From contig CAAHEI010000048.1 of assembly GCA_900772475.1 (NCBI GenBank), forward strand, positions 11,247 through 75,246: a stretch of DNA of 64,000 bases. The letters run 5' to 3'. Below, piece after piece: positions 30,390 through 40,746 of this stretch (the stretch's first letter is position 1; each line of letters starts with the position of its first letter). This DNA is from Clostridia bacterium. Its GTDB lineage: Bacteria; Bacillota; Clostridia; TANB77; CAG-465. A program made the position numbers and the translations under genes. The notes below the pieces were generated by a model. It did no database searches. It saw nothing but the letters and a program-made list of their open reading frames with translations, and was not told where the DNA came from.

Positions 30390-30426
30390 AAAAAAATAAC
30401 TAGACAGTTTATTTTTTTGTCTAGTT
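30390..30426 (-). terminator. Terminator after pgeF
   Basis: AACTAGACA / TGTCTAGTT stem followed by a T-rich tract on the minus strand. comEC would then be transcribed by read-through or from its own promoter. Confidence 0.75.
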
Positions 30427-30453
30427 TTGTATATTAACATATTATAGATATAA

Positions 30454-31302
30454 TTAAATCAGTCCAACAATTGTAGCAAAAGTTGCATAATCTTCATCTT
30501 TTCTTGCAGTAGCCTTTCTGAAAGAAAAGAAATCTTTTTCATTGCAACACGTACATATATTTGCAACCTTTATATTTTCTTTTTTTATACCAAGTTCAAT
30601 AAAATCATTTACAATGACATATATAAGATCAAAATGATATTTTCCTTCTTTATCCCTTGTAATATATTTTTTTTCATCTTTAAACACACTTGTAAATTTT
30701 TCTTTAAATTCATCTTCCCTACTTGTAAAACAACATTTTCTTATTGAAGGTCCAATACATACTATCATGTTGTAGAATTTTGAACCAAACCTATCATGCA
30801 TAATAACTGCGGCCTTTCTAGAGATTTTCTTTAAAGTTCCCTTCCATCCACTATGTACATTTGCAAAAACATTATTTACAGGATCATAAATAATTATTTG
30901 GTTACAATCTGCTGTTGTAACCAAAGTATTAATTCCATTTTTATATGTAATATATCCATCATAACATTTTTTTGATAACTCTGAAAAAACATATTCTTTC
31001 TTATTATCATTATCTAATATTAAAATATTATCTGTATGATTTTGCTTTGCTTTGTATATATCTTCACTTTTAATTTTCATGTTATTACATATAATTTCTA
31101 GATTTTTGTATACATTTTTTATATTGTCTTTTCCAACTGTCCTAATATTTAAACTTTTATATACCCCACTGCTTACGCCACCATGTCTTAGTGTTATCAT
31201 GTGATTTATTTTATCATTATACTTTTCAAGTACCTTAAACTTTATACACTCAAAATTTCCATTTTTTATATGGATTAACTCTTCACTATTATAATTACTC
31301 AT
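30454..31302 (-). CDS. pgeF: PgeF/YfiH laccase-domain protein
   Basis: A 282-residue protein of the multicopper-polyphenol-oxidase-like (DUF152) family. It has HGGVSSGVYKSLNI, the AKQNHTDNI histidine, TTADCNQIIIYDP and NVHSGWKGT motifs, which carry the conserved Cys/His metal ligands. Family members act as peptidoglycan editing factors or purine nucleoside phosphorylases. The start lies 1 nt after the addA stop codon, so it is translationally linked to addA. The YlmD-like neighbourhood (ylmEFG) of many Firmicutes is absent. Confidence 0.85.
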   Translation of the reverse strand: MSNYNSEELIHIKNGNFECIKFKVLEKYNDKINHMITLRHGGVSSGVYKSLNIRTVGKDNIKNVYKNLEIICNNMKIKSEDIYKAKQNHTDNILILDNDNKKEYVFSELSKKCYDGYITYKNGINTLVTTADCNQIIIYDPVNNVFANVHSGWKGTLKKISRKAAVIMHDRFGSKFYNMIVCIGPSIRKCCFTSREDEFKEKFTSVFKDEKKYITRDKEGKYHFDLIYVIVNDFIELGIKKENIKVANICTCCNEKDFFSFRKATARKDEDYATFATIVGLI

Positions 31303-31303
31303 G

Positions 31304-34300
31304 TTATATTTCTATTTCCTTTCCTAGCTTAAAAGAATATATATATGTTTTTTCAACCTCTTTACCAGTTAGCTTTTCAAGTGCTCTTCTATATATATCA
31401 AGCTGTAATTTGTATTTTTGTATAAAAATTTCTTCTTCTTCTAAATTATCCGTTTTAAAGTCGACAAGAACAATATTTCCATTTTGATTTATATAGTATA
31501 GATCAATAATACCTTGTATTTGACTATTTGATATTTCTTTATCTATTAGTATAAATTCTGTTTCCTTTTTTATATTATTTGATTTTTTTAAATCGTTACC
31601 TATTTTAGAAATTATAAATTTATATATTTTTTTTATCATATCAAATTTTATATCTTCTTTTTTTACTATTTTGTTTTTTACTAAATCTTCTACATATTCC
31701 TTTAATTTTTCTATCGTATTTATTCTTTTATAATCAATATACATAAGTATAGTATGCATAATTGTACCATATTTTGCTCCTGTTTTTATATTTTCTTTAT
31801 TTATACTTTCTGGCATTTCAAATAAAATTTCTTTATCTTTATTTTTTAACTTTAATTTACTAACACTTACTCTCATCTCGCTCTTAACATCTTCATTATA
31901 TTTGTATTTAAAGTCAAGATTATTTTTTAGTATACACAGATTTTTTTCAATTTCTAAAGGATAAGTATTTTTTCCTTTTAAAAATTTTTCTATTTGGCAT
32001 CTTAAACTCAATTCTTGACTATTAATATTATTTACCTTAAATTTTATACTTTCTTTTATTTTCTCAATATCTAAAATATTTATATCAAAATACTCTTTTA
32101 ATTTTTTCTCATCAAGTGTTAAAAGTGCAAGAAAAATATTTGAAAAGTAATCACTATTTTTCTGTACAATTTTATAATTTACTTTTCCATCTATTTCATT
32201 CACACTCATATTTTGCTTAAACTTTGAATAGTCTTTTAAAGTTCCAAAGATTATAAGCTTTTCCTTTGCACGTGTCAGTGCAACATATAACATTCTTAGC
32301 TCCTCAGATTTACTATCTTTTATTATCTTATTTTTTATAGCTTGTTTTATAACAGATGGATAAGTAACATTCAAATTTTCTTTTACAACATTTACACCGA
32401 TGCCTAAACTATTTTCCATTATAATTGTATCTGATGTATCTCTTATATTATATTTTCTTGTTGTATCACATAATATAACCACAGGAAATTCTAATCCTTT
32501 TGATTTATGTATTGTCATTATTCTTACAACGTCTTCATTTTCACCAATTGTTTTAGCTGTGGCTGACTGACTATCTACTTTTTTCTTTATATTATCAACA
32601 TACTTTATATATGAAGAAAGATTACTATCAAAAGAGTTTTCATAATTTATTGCTATATCTATTAAATAGTCAAGATTAGCTTTTTTCATCTTTAATGTAT
32701 CTTTTTCTAATAAATACTGATTAAATATATTTGTTTGATTATATAACTTCAAAATTATTTTTGAAACAGAATATATTTTTTTTATATTTATATACTCCTC
32801 CAAAAAATTTATAAAGCTATCTATTTTAAGTAATAATTCTTTATCATTATCACTAATTTTTTCATTCTTTAATTCATTATCTAATATATCCTTTGAAATA
32901 TATAACGAATTATACATACATGAATTATTTGAAAGCTCTTTTATTTTTAGCATTTCATCTAATGTGAATCTTCCAATTACACTATACATCACACTTACCA
33001 TATATACATCTTGAAGTGGATTATCAATTACCCTAAGTATGGATAATACAAGCTTTATTTCATCACTTTCAAATATACTTGTACTTACGTCACAAAATGC
33101 AGGAATACCATTTTCCTTTAAAACATTTTCTAGTATAATTCCCTTATCTTTAATCCCTCTTAAGAGTATAACTATATCCTTATATTTTGCTTTATTAAAT
33201 TTCTTTTCTTTTACATCAAAAACACTAAATTTTCCTACCACGTTTTTTATTTCCTCAGATACCATTCTTGCTTCTATTTCAAAGTTTTTAAGTTCTGCTA
33301 TATACTCATCCTCAGAGTCTTTATTATCTATACCATTTTCTTTTAAATCAATTACATTTATCTTTGTTCTATAATCTATACTCTTTTCATCCTCATATAA
33401 TGTTGCACCAAACTCAAGCTTTTCACTATCTATATACTCGCAATTTCCTACCTTGTCACTCATTATTTTCTCGAATATTTTATTTATACTGTCTATTACT
33501 TGTTTTCTACTTCTAAAGTTTTTATTAAGTAAAATTTTAACGTTTCCAAGATTATCTATGCTATTTGATTTATACTTCTTATATTTTTCATTAAATATCT
33601 CTGGCATGGCTTGCCTAAATTTATATATACTTTGTTTTACATCTCCAACCATAAAGCGATTATTACTATTTGAGATAGCTTCAAGTATGGTTTCCTGTAT
33701 CATACTGGTGTCTTGATACTCATCTGTATATATTTCCAAAAACTCTTTTCTTTTTTCTTTTGCAATATCTGTAAGCATATATTTACCATTTTTATCTTTT
33801 TTTACAAGTAAATTTAATGCTAAATGTTCTATATCATTAAAATCAATTGTGCAATTTTCTTGTTTAAGTTTAATATATTTTTTATGAAATTTATAGATAA
33901 TTTCATACAAATAATTTATATATTCATATGCAATTTTATTATCTTCTAGTATATTAATACTCTTTTCATAAACTTGTTTTTTTAATTCATCTATTTCTTT
34001 TTTAAGTATTTTATTTCTAAAATATATAATTTCTTCTTTTAATTTGATATTTTCACCTTTATATGCACTCATTCTTCCAAACAAAAAATTTTCTAACATT
34101 ACATATAATTTATCCCAAGAATTAGCTTCATTTATTATAGATTTTATGTAATGTATCTCTTGTTCTAATATTTCATATATTTTTATAAAATCCTCTCTTG
34201 ATTGTATTAATTTTAATTTATTTTCTCCTTCTTCTAAAAGAAGTTCTAAGGATGATATAACATCATCAAATATTTCTTTTCCAAAATTTGTGTTAATTAA

Positions 34301-34918
34301 ATCATTACTCTTTAAATCAAGATTATATTTTTCTATATCATTTTTTAATGTATCAAAAGGGTATGCAAAACTATTTATATATGAATATATTTTAAAAACA
34401 TATTCTACTAATTTATCCTCTTTAGAAGAAAAAAGTTCAAGAAATCTATATAACTTTTCCTTTTTTAATTCATCCTCATTAGCATCTATATATATTTTTT
34501 CAAGTACACTATTTATAGCTTTTATTTTAAGAATATTGGAATATGATTCATCTACAATCTTAACATTTGGATCAATTCCTAAAACATTAAAATTTGAACG
34601 TATTAACTTTAAACAAAATGAATGAATTGTTTCAATACTTGCTACATTTATATTTTGTACTTGTCTCTTTAAAAAAGCATTAGACTTATCCTTATCTAAT
34701 GCCTCATATATTCTTTTTAAAAGTCTCTCTTTTAGTTCACTTGCAGAAGCATTTGTAAATGTAACAATTAATAACTTACTAATATCAACATTTTCATCAA
34801 TAACACGATTAATCACTCTTTCAACTAAAACTGCTGTTTTTCCACTTCCGGCAGATGCTGAAACTAATATATTACTATTTCTTTTATCAATTGCTTCTTT
34901 TTGTTTTTCTGTCCACAT
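31304..34918 (-). CDS. addA: ATP-dependent helicase/nuclease subunit A (AddA)
   Basis: A 1204-residue UvrD-type superfamily 1 helicase. It begins MWTEKQKEAID with Walker A SAGSGKTA (residues 22-29). The DEYQDTS motif II (about residue 395) is present, along with QSIYKFRQA, VRIMTIHKSKGLEFPVVILCD (motif V region, about 805-825) and RMLYVALTRA. The C-terminal RecB-like nuclease has GIIDLYY and VDFKTD. With AddB it forms the break-resection complex. AGGAG precedes the ATG. It starts 18 nt after the prepilin-like gene, so it may share that transcript. It is 8.4 kb from addB, whereas most Firmicutes keep them adjacent. Confidence 0.95.
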   Translation of the reverse strand: MWTEKQKEAIDKRNSNILVSASAGSGKTAVLVERVINRVIDENVDISKLLIVTFTNASASELKERLLKRIYEALDKDKSNAFLKRQVQNINVASIETIHSFCLKLIRSNFNVLGIDPNVKIVDESYSNILKIKAINSVLEKIYIDANEDELKKEKLYRFLELFSSKEDKLVEYVFKIYSYINSFAYPFDTLKNDIEKYNLDLKSNDLINTNFGKEIFDDVISSLELLLEEGENKLKLIQSREDFIKIYEILEQEIHYIKSIINEANSWDKLYVMLENFLFGRMSAYKGENIKLKEEIIYFRNKILKKEIDELKKQVYEKSINILEDNKIAYEYINYLYEIIYKFHKKYIKLKQENCTIDFNDIEHLALNLLVKKDKNGKYMLTDIAKEKRKEFLEIYTDEYQDTSMIQETILEAISNSNNRFMVGDVKQSIYKFRQAMPEIFNEKYKKYKSNSIDNLGNVKILLNKNFRSRKQVIDSINKIFEKIMSDKVGNCEYIDSEKLEFGATLYEDEKSIDYRTKINVIDLKENGIDNKDSEDEYIAELKNFEIEARMVSEEIKNVVGKFSVFDVKEKKFNKAKYKDIVILLRGIKDKGIILENVLKENGIPAFCDVSTSIFESDEIKLVLSILRVIDNPLQDVYMVSVMYSVIGRFTLDEMLKIKELSNNSCMYNSLYISKDILDNELKNEKISDNDKELLLKIDSFINFLEEYINIKKIYSVSKIILKLYNQTNIFNQYLLEKDTLKMKKANLDYLIDIAINYENSFDSNLSSYIKYVDNIKKKVDSQSATAKTIGENEDVVRIMTIHKSKGLEFPVVILCDTTRKYNIRDTSDTIIMENSLGIGVNVVKENLNVTYPSVIKQAIKNKIIKDSKSEELRMLYVALTRAKEKLIIFGTLKDYSKFKQNMSVNEIDGKVNYKIVQKNSDYFSNIFLALLTLDEKKLKEYFDINILDIEKIKESIKFKVNNINSQELSLRCQIEKFLKGKNTYPLEIEKNLCILKNNLDFKYKYNEDVKSEMRVSVSKLKLKNKDKEILFEMPESINKENIKTGAKYGTIMHTILMYIDYKRINTIEKLKEYVEDLVKNKIVKKEDIKFDMIKKIYKFIISKIGNDLKKSNNIKKETEFILIDKEISNSQIQGIIDLYYINQNGNIVLVDFKTDNLEEEEIFIQKYKLQLDIYRRALEKLTGKEVEKTYIYSFKLGKEIEI

Positions 34919-34936
34919 AAATTTCTCCTATTATTT

Positions 34937-37399
34937 TTAATTATTAATGTACAAAGCTACTCTAAATCCATATGATTTTAAAAGATTATTCTTAATTACT
35001 TCACGTATTGTTACTTCTGAATTACTTTTAGGTGTATATGCTGATCCACCTCTTAAAACAGGCAAATCACCATCAGAATGCGTTTCCATTGTATATTCAC
35101 TATAATTTCCAACCATATCATAAATATTTTTTATGCAATAATTATTATTAGATCCCGATACACTTAATGTATCTGTACCTATATTTCCATATTCACTCGA
35201 TTTTTGGAGATAATTTGGATAATTCTTTTCAATAAATTTAAGAGTAATATCCCATTGTTCTGCATATACAAGTGTAGATATTACACCAGTCTCATTAGTT
35301 AAATTTAAAGGTAAACCATATTCTGAAATTTTATTTGTATTTACATACATTCCTCTTGCAAGTTTTTTTACAACATCTATATTTGCTATATTCCATACCG
35401 TTTTTTCAGGCTTAGATATTGGCAAGACACTACCATCATACTTTTCAATATCTTTGGTATCAGAAATACCTGCCTCATATCTTGCAATATAAAATCCTCC
35501 ATTTTTCTTTATACTATCCTTTGTTAAGTTAAATTCCTCATCTTCTACTTCATTATACTTTTCAAACTCTGTATCATCTAAATTCCACTTATATGTTACG
35601 TATTTATTTTTAAATTCTTCATCACTACTGCTTTCAACTGGAACCCAGACAAATTCATTTCCATCTTTATCTTTAATAACCAAACCGTTATTCCATCCAT
35701 CTGCACTTCCCCATATAGCTTCACCTTCATTTACTGGTGCAAAGCCTTTTGGAATAATTGGATTATAATATGTACCAGTTGATTTTAGATTAAATGTACT
35801 TGAATTTTCAGTTACTTTCCCTATATCAAGTACATCCCTATCCTGGAGCTTAAAAACCCTAGTTAATTTATGTTTCGACATAGAATTATCTGTTGAAATA
35901 ACTTTAATGTACTTAACTTTACCTATATTTTCGTGCTTTATATTTAACGTCTTGGGTGAATCTGATGAAGTTGAATTAACGTTTACATTTACTTCATTTA
36001 AATAATCAATTCCATTTTCACTTGTACTAGCTTGTACACTTGAAACTCCATTTTTATTTACAAATGTTAAATTGTACGAAAGTAATTTTTCAGTATTTTG
36101 ATTTAACTCTAACCCAATATACATATCATCCTGTCCATTGTAAAGACCAATTGTTAAAATTTTACCCTCTTCATTATTATACAAAATATTTCCTGCTTTA
36201 TCTATAATAATAAATTGTATTCCCTGTATATTTTTATCAACTTTAAGTATAATATTTCCATCCTTGTCAGCAATTGCTTTTTTTCCTTTTGCCTTTAGAT
36301 AATCTACGTCATATTGAGTTACATTATCGTAATAATCTCCTAATTGCCCATTTGAGTTATATTGTGTTAAATATTCATATCTTACTTCTTTTATACCTGA
36401 AGTTTGATCAGATACATTTATAGGAATTAAATTAAATTCTTCTTCATACATAATTTCATCTGAATTTATAGAGTAAACTGGCAAATCTGTTTCATAATTT
36501 GACATATCAACTTCTATTTTTCCTAATAATTCTCCTCCTTTTTGTTTTATAAATGTTATCTTCTTACTCTTTTGTTCAGAATTTTTAAATGCATTACTTT
36601 CATCTAAAGTAAATCCATTCAATTCACTTAAATCATTAAAACTAAATTCATTATTTCCATCAGTAGTTGTAAGTTTTTTCTTTTTAACATTCGTAGCCTC
36701 TAAATATAATTCTTCTGAAGATTTCAAATTAGCTTGAACAAATATATTAATATTATTTGTCCACCCTTTAACTGATTTTTTCACAGTTAGCCCATCGATT
36801 GTCTGAATTGATATAGATCCATCTCCTTGATATGACATATTTTTATCAATTTTTACCTTATTAGTTAATTTTGATGAAAGTGAAAAATATGTTTCATATT
36901 TTATTTTTAATCCCTTTACGTAGTATATATTCATTGAAGGGTAAGCCACTACATATACATCTTTTGTATCTCCTCCTGCCTCACCACCTCTACTTGTAGA
37001 ATTTATATCAAGTTTTTTCAAATCTATTGCATAGTATTCTCCCAATTCATCATTTTCCTTGTTATAATCTCCATTAAGTTCAAGTTCTGTGATAAATCTT
37101 TCTTTATTTTCATCTCCAACCAATTTTAACAGAGCTGATTGTGTCATCATTCCTCTTTTTAGACCTTCATCAGTGTTAAATTTTACTGGAAAATAATTAT
37201 TTTGCATATAATATGCTATAGTTAAATCTTCCACTGTTGATAAATCTGTTGCAAAAGCTGAAAGCTTTGAGTTTTTTGATATATTATCTACACTAACAAT
37301 AATTATGCTCAACAAAATAATCATTATAATTATTGTAATTAACAAAACAACTAATGATATACCTCTTTTCTTATTTACCTTTTTTATTTCATTTATCAT
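34937..37399 (-). CDS. Prepilin-like membrane protein with C-terminal FGE/sulfatase-modifying-factor domain
   Basis: An 820-residue exported protein. Residues 10-33 (KKRGISLVVLLITIIIMIIL) look like a type IV prepilin leader and helix, but the usual Glu at mature position 5 is Val. The pilin-like part follows with a long alpha1 (to about residue 65). The middle (about 170-545) is beta-rich, Ig- or carbohydrate-binding-like. The C-terminal 270 residues contain FGE-type signatures (NEFVWVPVES, GGFYIARYEAG, YDMVGNYSEYT, LRGGSAY, SYGFRVALY). The copper-binding catalytic cysteine pair of true formylglycine-generating enzymes is not evident, so the domain is probably structural or ligand-binding. 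No pilus assembly genes are nearby. AAGGTGATAAAGG precedes the ATG. Confidence 0.7.
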   Translation of the reverse strand: MINEIKKVNKKRGISLVVLLITIIIMIILLSIIIVSVDNISKNSKLSAFATDLSTVEDLTIAYYMQNNYFPVKFNTDEGLKRGMMTQSALLKLVGDENKERFITELELNGDYNKENDELGEYYAIDLKKLDINSTSRGGEAGGDTKDVYVVAYPSMNIYYVKGLKIKYETYFSLSSKLTNKVKIDKNMSYQGDGSISIQTIDGLTVKKSVKGWTNNINIFVQANLKSSEELYLEATNVKKKKLTTTDGNNEFSFNDLSELNGFTLDESNAFKNSEQKSKKITFIKQKGGELLGKIEVDMSNYETDLPVYSINSDEIMYEEEFNLIPINVSDQTSGIKEVRYEYLTQYNSNGQLGDYYDNVTQYDVDYLKAKGKKAIADKDGNIILKVDKNIQGIQFIIIDKAGNILYNNEEGKILTIGLYNGQDDMYIGLELNQNTEKLLSYNLTFVNKNGVSSVQASTSENGIDYLNEVNVNVNSTSSDSPKTLNIKHENIGKVKYIKVISTDNSMSKHKLTRVFKLQDRDVLDIGKVTENSSTFNLKSTGTYYNPIIPKGFAPVNEGEAIWGSADGWNNGLVIKDKDGNEFVWVPVESSSDEEFKNKYVTYKWNLDDTEFEKYNEVEDEEFNLTKDSIKKNGGFYIARYEAGISDTKDIEKYDGSVLPISKPEKTVWNIANIDVVKKLARGMYVNTNKISEYGLPLNLTNETGVISTLVYAEQWDITLKFIEKNYPNYLQKSSEYGNIGTDTLSVSGSNNNYCIKNIYDMVGNYSEYTMETHSDGDLPVLRGGSAYTPKSNSEVTIREVIKNNLLKSYGFRVALYINN

Positions 37400-37561
37400 C
37401 CTTTATCACCTTTTGACTTAATATACAATTTCACATAGTATTATACATACAATTATATATTTTATTATTACTTTTTTCAAGTTATTTTATAATAAAATAA
37501 CTGATAAATTTTATTATAACTAAAATTTATTTAAGTATTACGAAATATATTATTACAAATA

Positions 37562-37590
37562 TTTTTTATATTATAGGAAAAATATAAAGT
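37562..37590 (+). repeat. Isolated mini-element left-end sequence
   Basis: TTTTTTATATTATAGGAAA here is the same left-end string found at the other TnpB mini-elements. The following 100 bases show no clear right end; an AGAACAAAAGT at 37685 reads in the opposite direction to that expected. It may be a decayed copy. The rest of the 37400-37770 spacer shows nothing else. Confidence 0.4.
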
Positions 37591-37782
37591 AAAAAGTTTA
37601 AATTCCTTAAAATCAAGAAAATTAAGAAAGCTATTAGATTTTTCTAGAGTAAAAATGATAAAGATAAAATAAGAAGTGAAAAATAGAACAAAAGTAATAT
37701 TTTTAATATGTATATCTTTTTTATACTATTTTAGCATTGCTATTTGACATATATTTTGATATAATTTAAATAGGTGATTTTT

Positions 37783-38271
37783 TTGGAAGAAATGACACAA
37801 ACAAATATTGATAATATTATAAAGAAAATATCAGAAAATAAAAAGCTAAAATTTAGATACATATATTTATCAAAATCCGAAAATGATACATTAAAACTTG
37901 GGTATATTTTAGCAAAATATATGATAAAGTCCACAGTAATAACGTTAAATGGTGAACTTGGATCCGGAAAAACTGTCCTTGTAAAAGGTATAGGAAATTA
38001 CTTTGATATTCAAAGTGAAATCTCAAGTCCTACATTTACAATAGTTAATGAATATGACACATCAAAATTTCCAATATATCATTTTGATGTATATAGACTA
38101 AATGATATGTATACTTTCCTTGAAACTATAGGTACTGACTACTTTTTAAACGGAGCATGTGTAATTGAATGGGGAGAAATGTTAGACGAATTGTTACCTA
38201 GAAATACTATACATATTGATTTTGAAAAAAAAGATAATAATATAAGAAAAATAATAATTTGGAGGAAATAG
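37783..38271 (+). CDS. tsaE: tRNA t6A threonylcarbamoyl-adenosine biosynthesis ATPase TsaE
   Basis: About 162 residues with Walker A GELGSGKT, then SSPTFTIVNEY and IYHFDVYRL, all TsaE signatures, and the conserved IEWGEM. TsaE powers turnover of the TsaBD complex that makes t6A37 in ANN-decoding tRNAs. Possible starts are GTG 37774, TTG 37783 and ATG 37792; AGGTGA at 37772-37777 favours the TTG by spacing. Two nt separate it from tsaB, and rimI follows, the usual operon order. Confidence 0.92.
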   Translation: MEEMTQTNIDNIIKKISENKKLKFRYIYLSKSENDTLKLGYILAKYMIKSTVITLNGELGSGKTVLVKGIGNYFDIQSEISSPTFTIVNEYDTSKFPIYHFDVYRLNDMYTFLETIGTDYFLNGACVIEWGEMLDELLPRNTIHIDFEKKDNNIRKIIIWRK

Positions 38272-38272
38272 T

Positions 38273-39001
38273 ATGAATATTCTTGCAATTGACACTACTA
38301 CCAGAACTGCTGGTGTTTCTGTAAAAAAAGATGAAGAATTATATATAGATAAAGTGGAAAATGAGGTGACGCATTCAGAAAAACTTCTCCCACTTATCGA
38401 TAAAGTTTTACAAAATGCAAATTTACAAATTAAAGATATTTCAGCCCTTGCATGTATTAATGGTCCTGGTTCTTTTACTGGAATTCGTATCGGACTTGCA
38501 ACGTTAAAAGCTATTTCACAGGTAAGAAATGTCGATATTTTTTCAATAAATTCTTTAGAACTTATTGCATATACGACATTTATAAAAAATGATTTTCCAA
38601 ATAATTGCTACATAGTTTCTATGTTATCTACAAATAATGATAGAATTTTTTATTCAATATACAATATAGAAAAGTTAGATAACCAAAAAATTTTAATAAA
38701 AAGTATTTTTAATATTCAAAATGATTACATAGATGAGGCAATAGAAAAGATTAATGATTATATTTTAAAAATCCCTAAAAATAGCTTAATTGTAGTTTCT
38801 GGAAATTGTACAAATAAATTTAGTAATGATCTTATTAAATTAAAATGCAATAAATATGAATTGTATCCTACAACTAATGACTGCATAGATGCATTTTCTA
38901 AAATTTTCAATGTAACTGATTATATATTTAATGCATACACATTAAAGGCAACGTATGCAAGGCCATCTCAAGCTGAAAGGTGTAAAAATGCAAAACTTTA
39001 A
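38273..39001 (+). CDS. tsaB: tRNA t6A biosynthesis protein TsaB
   Basis: A 242-residue ASKHA-fold protein with the MNILAIDTTT start and INGPGSFTGIRIGLA motif. It is the partner and scaffold for TsaD. GGAGG precedes the ATG. Its last 14 nt overlap rimI. tsaD itself, commonly next in the operon, is not found in the window. Confidence 0.95.
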   Translation: MNILAIDTTTRTAGVSVKKDEELYIDKVENEVTHSEKLLPLIDKVLQNANLQIKDISALACINGPGSFTGIRIGLATLKAISQVRNVDIFSINSLELIAYTTFIKNDFPNNCYIVSMLSTNNDRIFYSIYNIEKLDNQKILIKSIFNIQNDYIDEAIEKINDYILKIPKNSLIVVSGNCTNKFSNDLIKLKCNKYELYPTTNDCIDAFSKIFNVTDYIFNAYTLKATYARPSQAERCKNAKL

Positions 39002-39440
39002 TATAAATGAAGTAAAAATTTTACCTCTAGATATAAAGCTAATTAATGAAGTCTTGAATATTGAAAATGAATTAAGAATTCATATTCTATCTAAAGAAAA
39101 TATTTTAAAAGAATTAAATAATCAAACATTCTTTTATTTTGTTGCAATTTATCATAATGAAGTAATTGGATATATTTCATTTAGTTTAATTTATGACATA
39201 GAAATAGAATCTATAGTAGTAAAGAAAAAGTATCAAAGACTAGGCATTGGAACTTTACTTATTGATTACATATTCCAATTTGCAACAATACATAAAATTA
39301 GTAATATATATTTAGAGGTTAGAAAATCAAATTTTTCTGCTATATCTCTTTATAAGAAAAAAGGATTTTCAGAAGTATCAATAAGAAAAAATTATTATAA
39401 CAATTCAGAAGATGCATTAATATTAAAAAAATTACAATAG
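38988..39440 (+). CDS. rimI: Ribosomal-protein-alanine N-acetyltransferase
   Basis: A 150-residue GNAT protein with the acetyl-CoA-binding VKKKYQRLGIGTLLIDYI segment and the LEVRKSNFSAISLYKKKGF motif shared by RimI proteins. It acetylates the N-terminus of ribosomal protein S18. The ATG at 38988 follows AAAGGTG and overlaps the tsaB end, typical for tsaB-rimI. The upstream in-frame start lies inside tsaB without a ribosome-binding site. Confidence 0.9.
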   Translation: MQNFNINEVKILPLDIKLINEVLNIENELRIHILSKENILKELNNQTFFYFVAIYHNEVIGYISFSLIYDIEIESIVVKKKYQRLGIGTLLIDYIFQFATIHKISNIYLEVRKSNFSAISLYKKKGFSEVSIRKNYYNNSEDALILKKLQ

Positions 39441-39508
39441 TACAAATCCCATCATTGTAACTTTATGTATATTAAGTCGCTATTTTAAAGCTAATTTTGT
39501 ACATTTTC

Positions 39509-39537
39509 TTGACTTTAAATATATTCTGATGTATAAT
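39509..39537 (+). promoter_or_regulatory. Promoter of the VanW-domain gene
   Basis: TTGACT at 39509-39514 and TATAAT at 39532-39537 with a 17-nt spacer, about 50 nt before the ATG. Confidence 0.65.
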
Positions 39538-39589
39538 TTATGTTATTAAAAAAATATAATCTATAAAAAATTTAGGAGGATAATTTTTA

Positions 39590-40696
39590 ATGAAAATATT
39601 TTTTCGGAAAACAATATTATTAATCTTAATCTTTACAGTTTTATGCACAGTTTGTGCATGTACTAAAAATATAGAAGATGATCCTGAAAACTCTAATGCA
39701 ATATCATCAACTAACCCTACTGATTCACAAGAGATATATAAAAATTATATTGTAACTGCAGAACTTGTGAATATAAGAAAAGAACCCAACATAAATTCTG
39801 AAATAATTGATAAATATTTCAAGAATACAATAATTGCAGCCACTTTAAAGAATGAAAAGTGGAATAAAATAAAGCTTGATAATGATTCTGAGGCATATAT
39901 ATATGCAGATTATACTAAAGAAATTACTGATGAGGAGTATGAAAAATTTAAAGATTACCAGATAGCAGAAAAAAAAGAAAAATATGCTACTATATCAGTT
40001 ACATCAGCAAATATTAGATCACTCCCAAGTACTGACAGTGATATTATTGCGACCTTTCAAAAAGCTGATCCAATAAAAATTTTGGCAACCACTGAAAATA
40101 ATTGGTATGTTATTGAATATAACGAAATAACATGCTACATTTCACCAGAGGTTGTACAACTATTAACCTCTAAAGAAGAATATGAAAGTTATATTTCAAG
40201 ACCAGCCAAAGGTATCTATAACTATTCAGAAGATACTTGTTCTTTGATTGGAAGTTACACCACCGATTATTCTTTTTCATCAGAAAACCGTGCTTTTAAC
40301 ATAGAGAAAGCTTCAGATGAAATAAATGATCTGGTTATATTACCAGGCTCAACTTTTAATTGGTGTAGAGATATGGGAGCATGTGGAAAAGATGAAGGGT
40401 ATCTTGAGTCTAACGAAATAGTAAATAGTGAGTATGTAACTGGTTATGGAGGAGGTATTTGTCAATTAAGTTCAACTTTATGTGCGGCAATAATTGAAAG
40501 TGACAGTAATATTTCATTTATTCAAAGGCATATTCACGCACTTCCGCAATCATATATTTCCTCAGAGCTTGAAGCAACTGTCTCCTACCCTGATTGTAAC
40601 TTCATTTTTAAAAACGATAATAATTATAAAATGCTAATACGTGTATTTTATGATGGTTATTACTTAACTGTCAAGTTATTTAAGATTAATGAATAA
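39590..40696 (+). CDS. SH3-domain and VanW-domain lipoprotein
   Basis: A 368-residue lipoprotein. The signal peptide ends at a lipobox VCAC (Cys24). Two bacterial SH3-like domains follow (about residues 48-105 and 128-185; each has a VNIRKEPN / ANIRSLPS type motif). Then comes a VanW domain (about 205-335; GSTFNWCRDMGACG, YGGGICQLSSTLCAAI). VanW proteins occur in vancomycin-resistance clusters and widely in Clostridia, probably acting on or binding peptidoglycan. No vanHAX genes are nearby, so a resistance role is not implied. Its own promoter and terminator make it monocistronic. Confidence 0.88.
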   Translation: MKIFFRKTILLILIFTVLCTVCACTKNIEDDPENSNAISSTNPTDSQEIYKNYIVTAELVNIRKEPNINSEIIDKYFKNTIIAATLKNEKWNKIKLDNDSEAYIYADYTKEITDEEYEKFKDYQIAEKKEKYATISVTSANIRSLPSTDSDIIATFQKADPIKILATTENNWYVIEYNEITCYISPEVVQLLTSKEEYESYISRPAKGIYNYSEDTCSLIGSYTTDYSFSSENRAFNIEKASDEINDLVILPGSTFNWCRDMGACGKDEGYLESNEIVNSEYVTGYGGGICQLSSTLCAAIIESDSNISFIQRHIHALPQSYISSELEATVSYPDCNFIFKNDNNYKMLIRVFYDGYYLTVKLFKINE

Positions 40697-40700
40697 TATT

Positions 40701-40742
40701 TATAAAAAGGAAAAATAAGGAAACTTATCTTTCCTTTTTATT
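40701..40742 (+). terminator. Terminator after the VanW-domain gene
   Basis: ATAAAAAGGAAA / TTTCCTTTTTAT stem ending in a T-rich tract. Confidence 0.75.
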
Positions 40743-40746
40743 GTTG

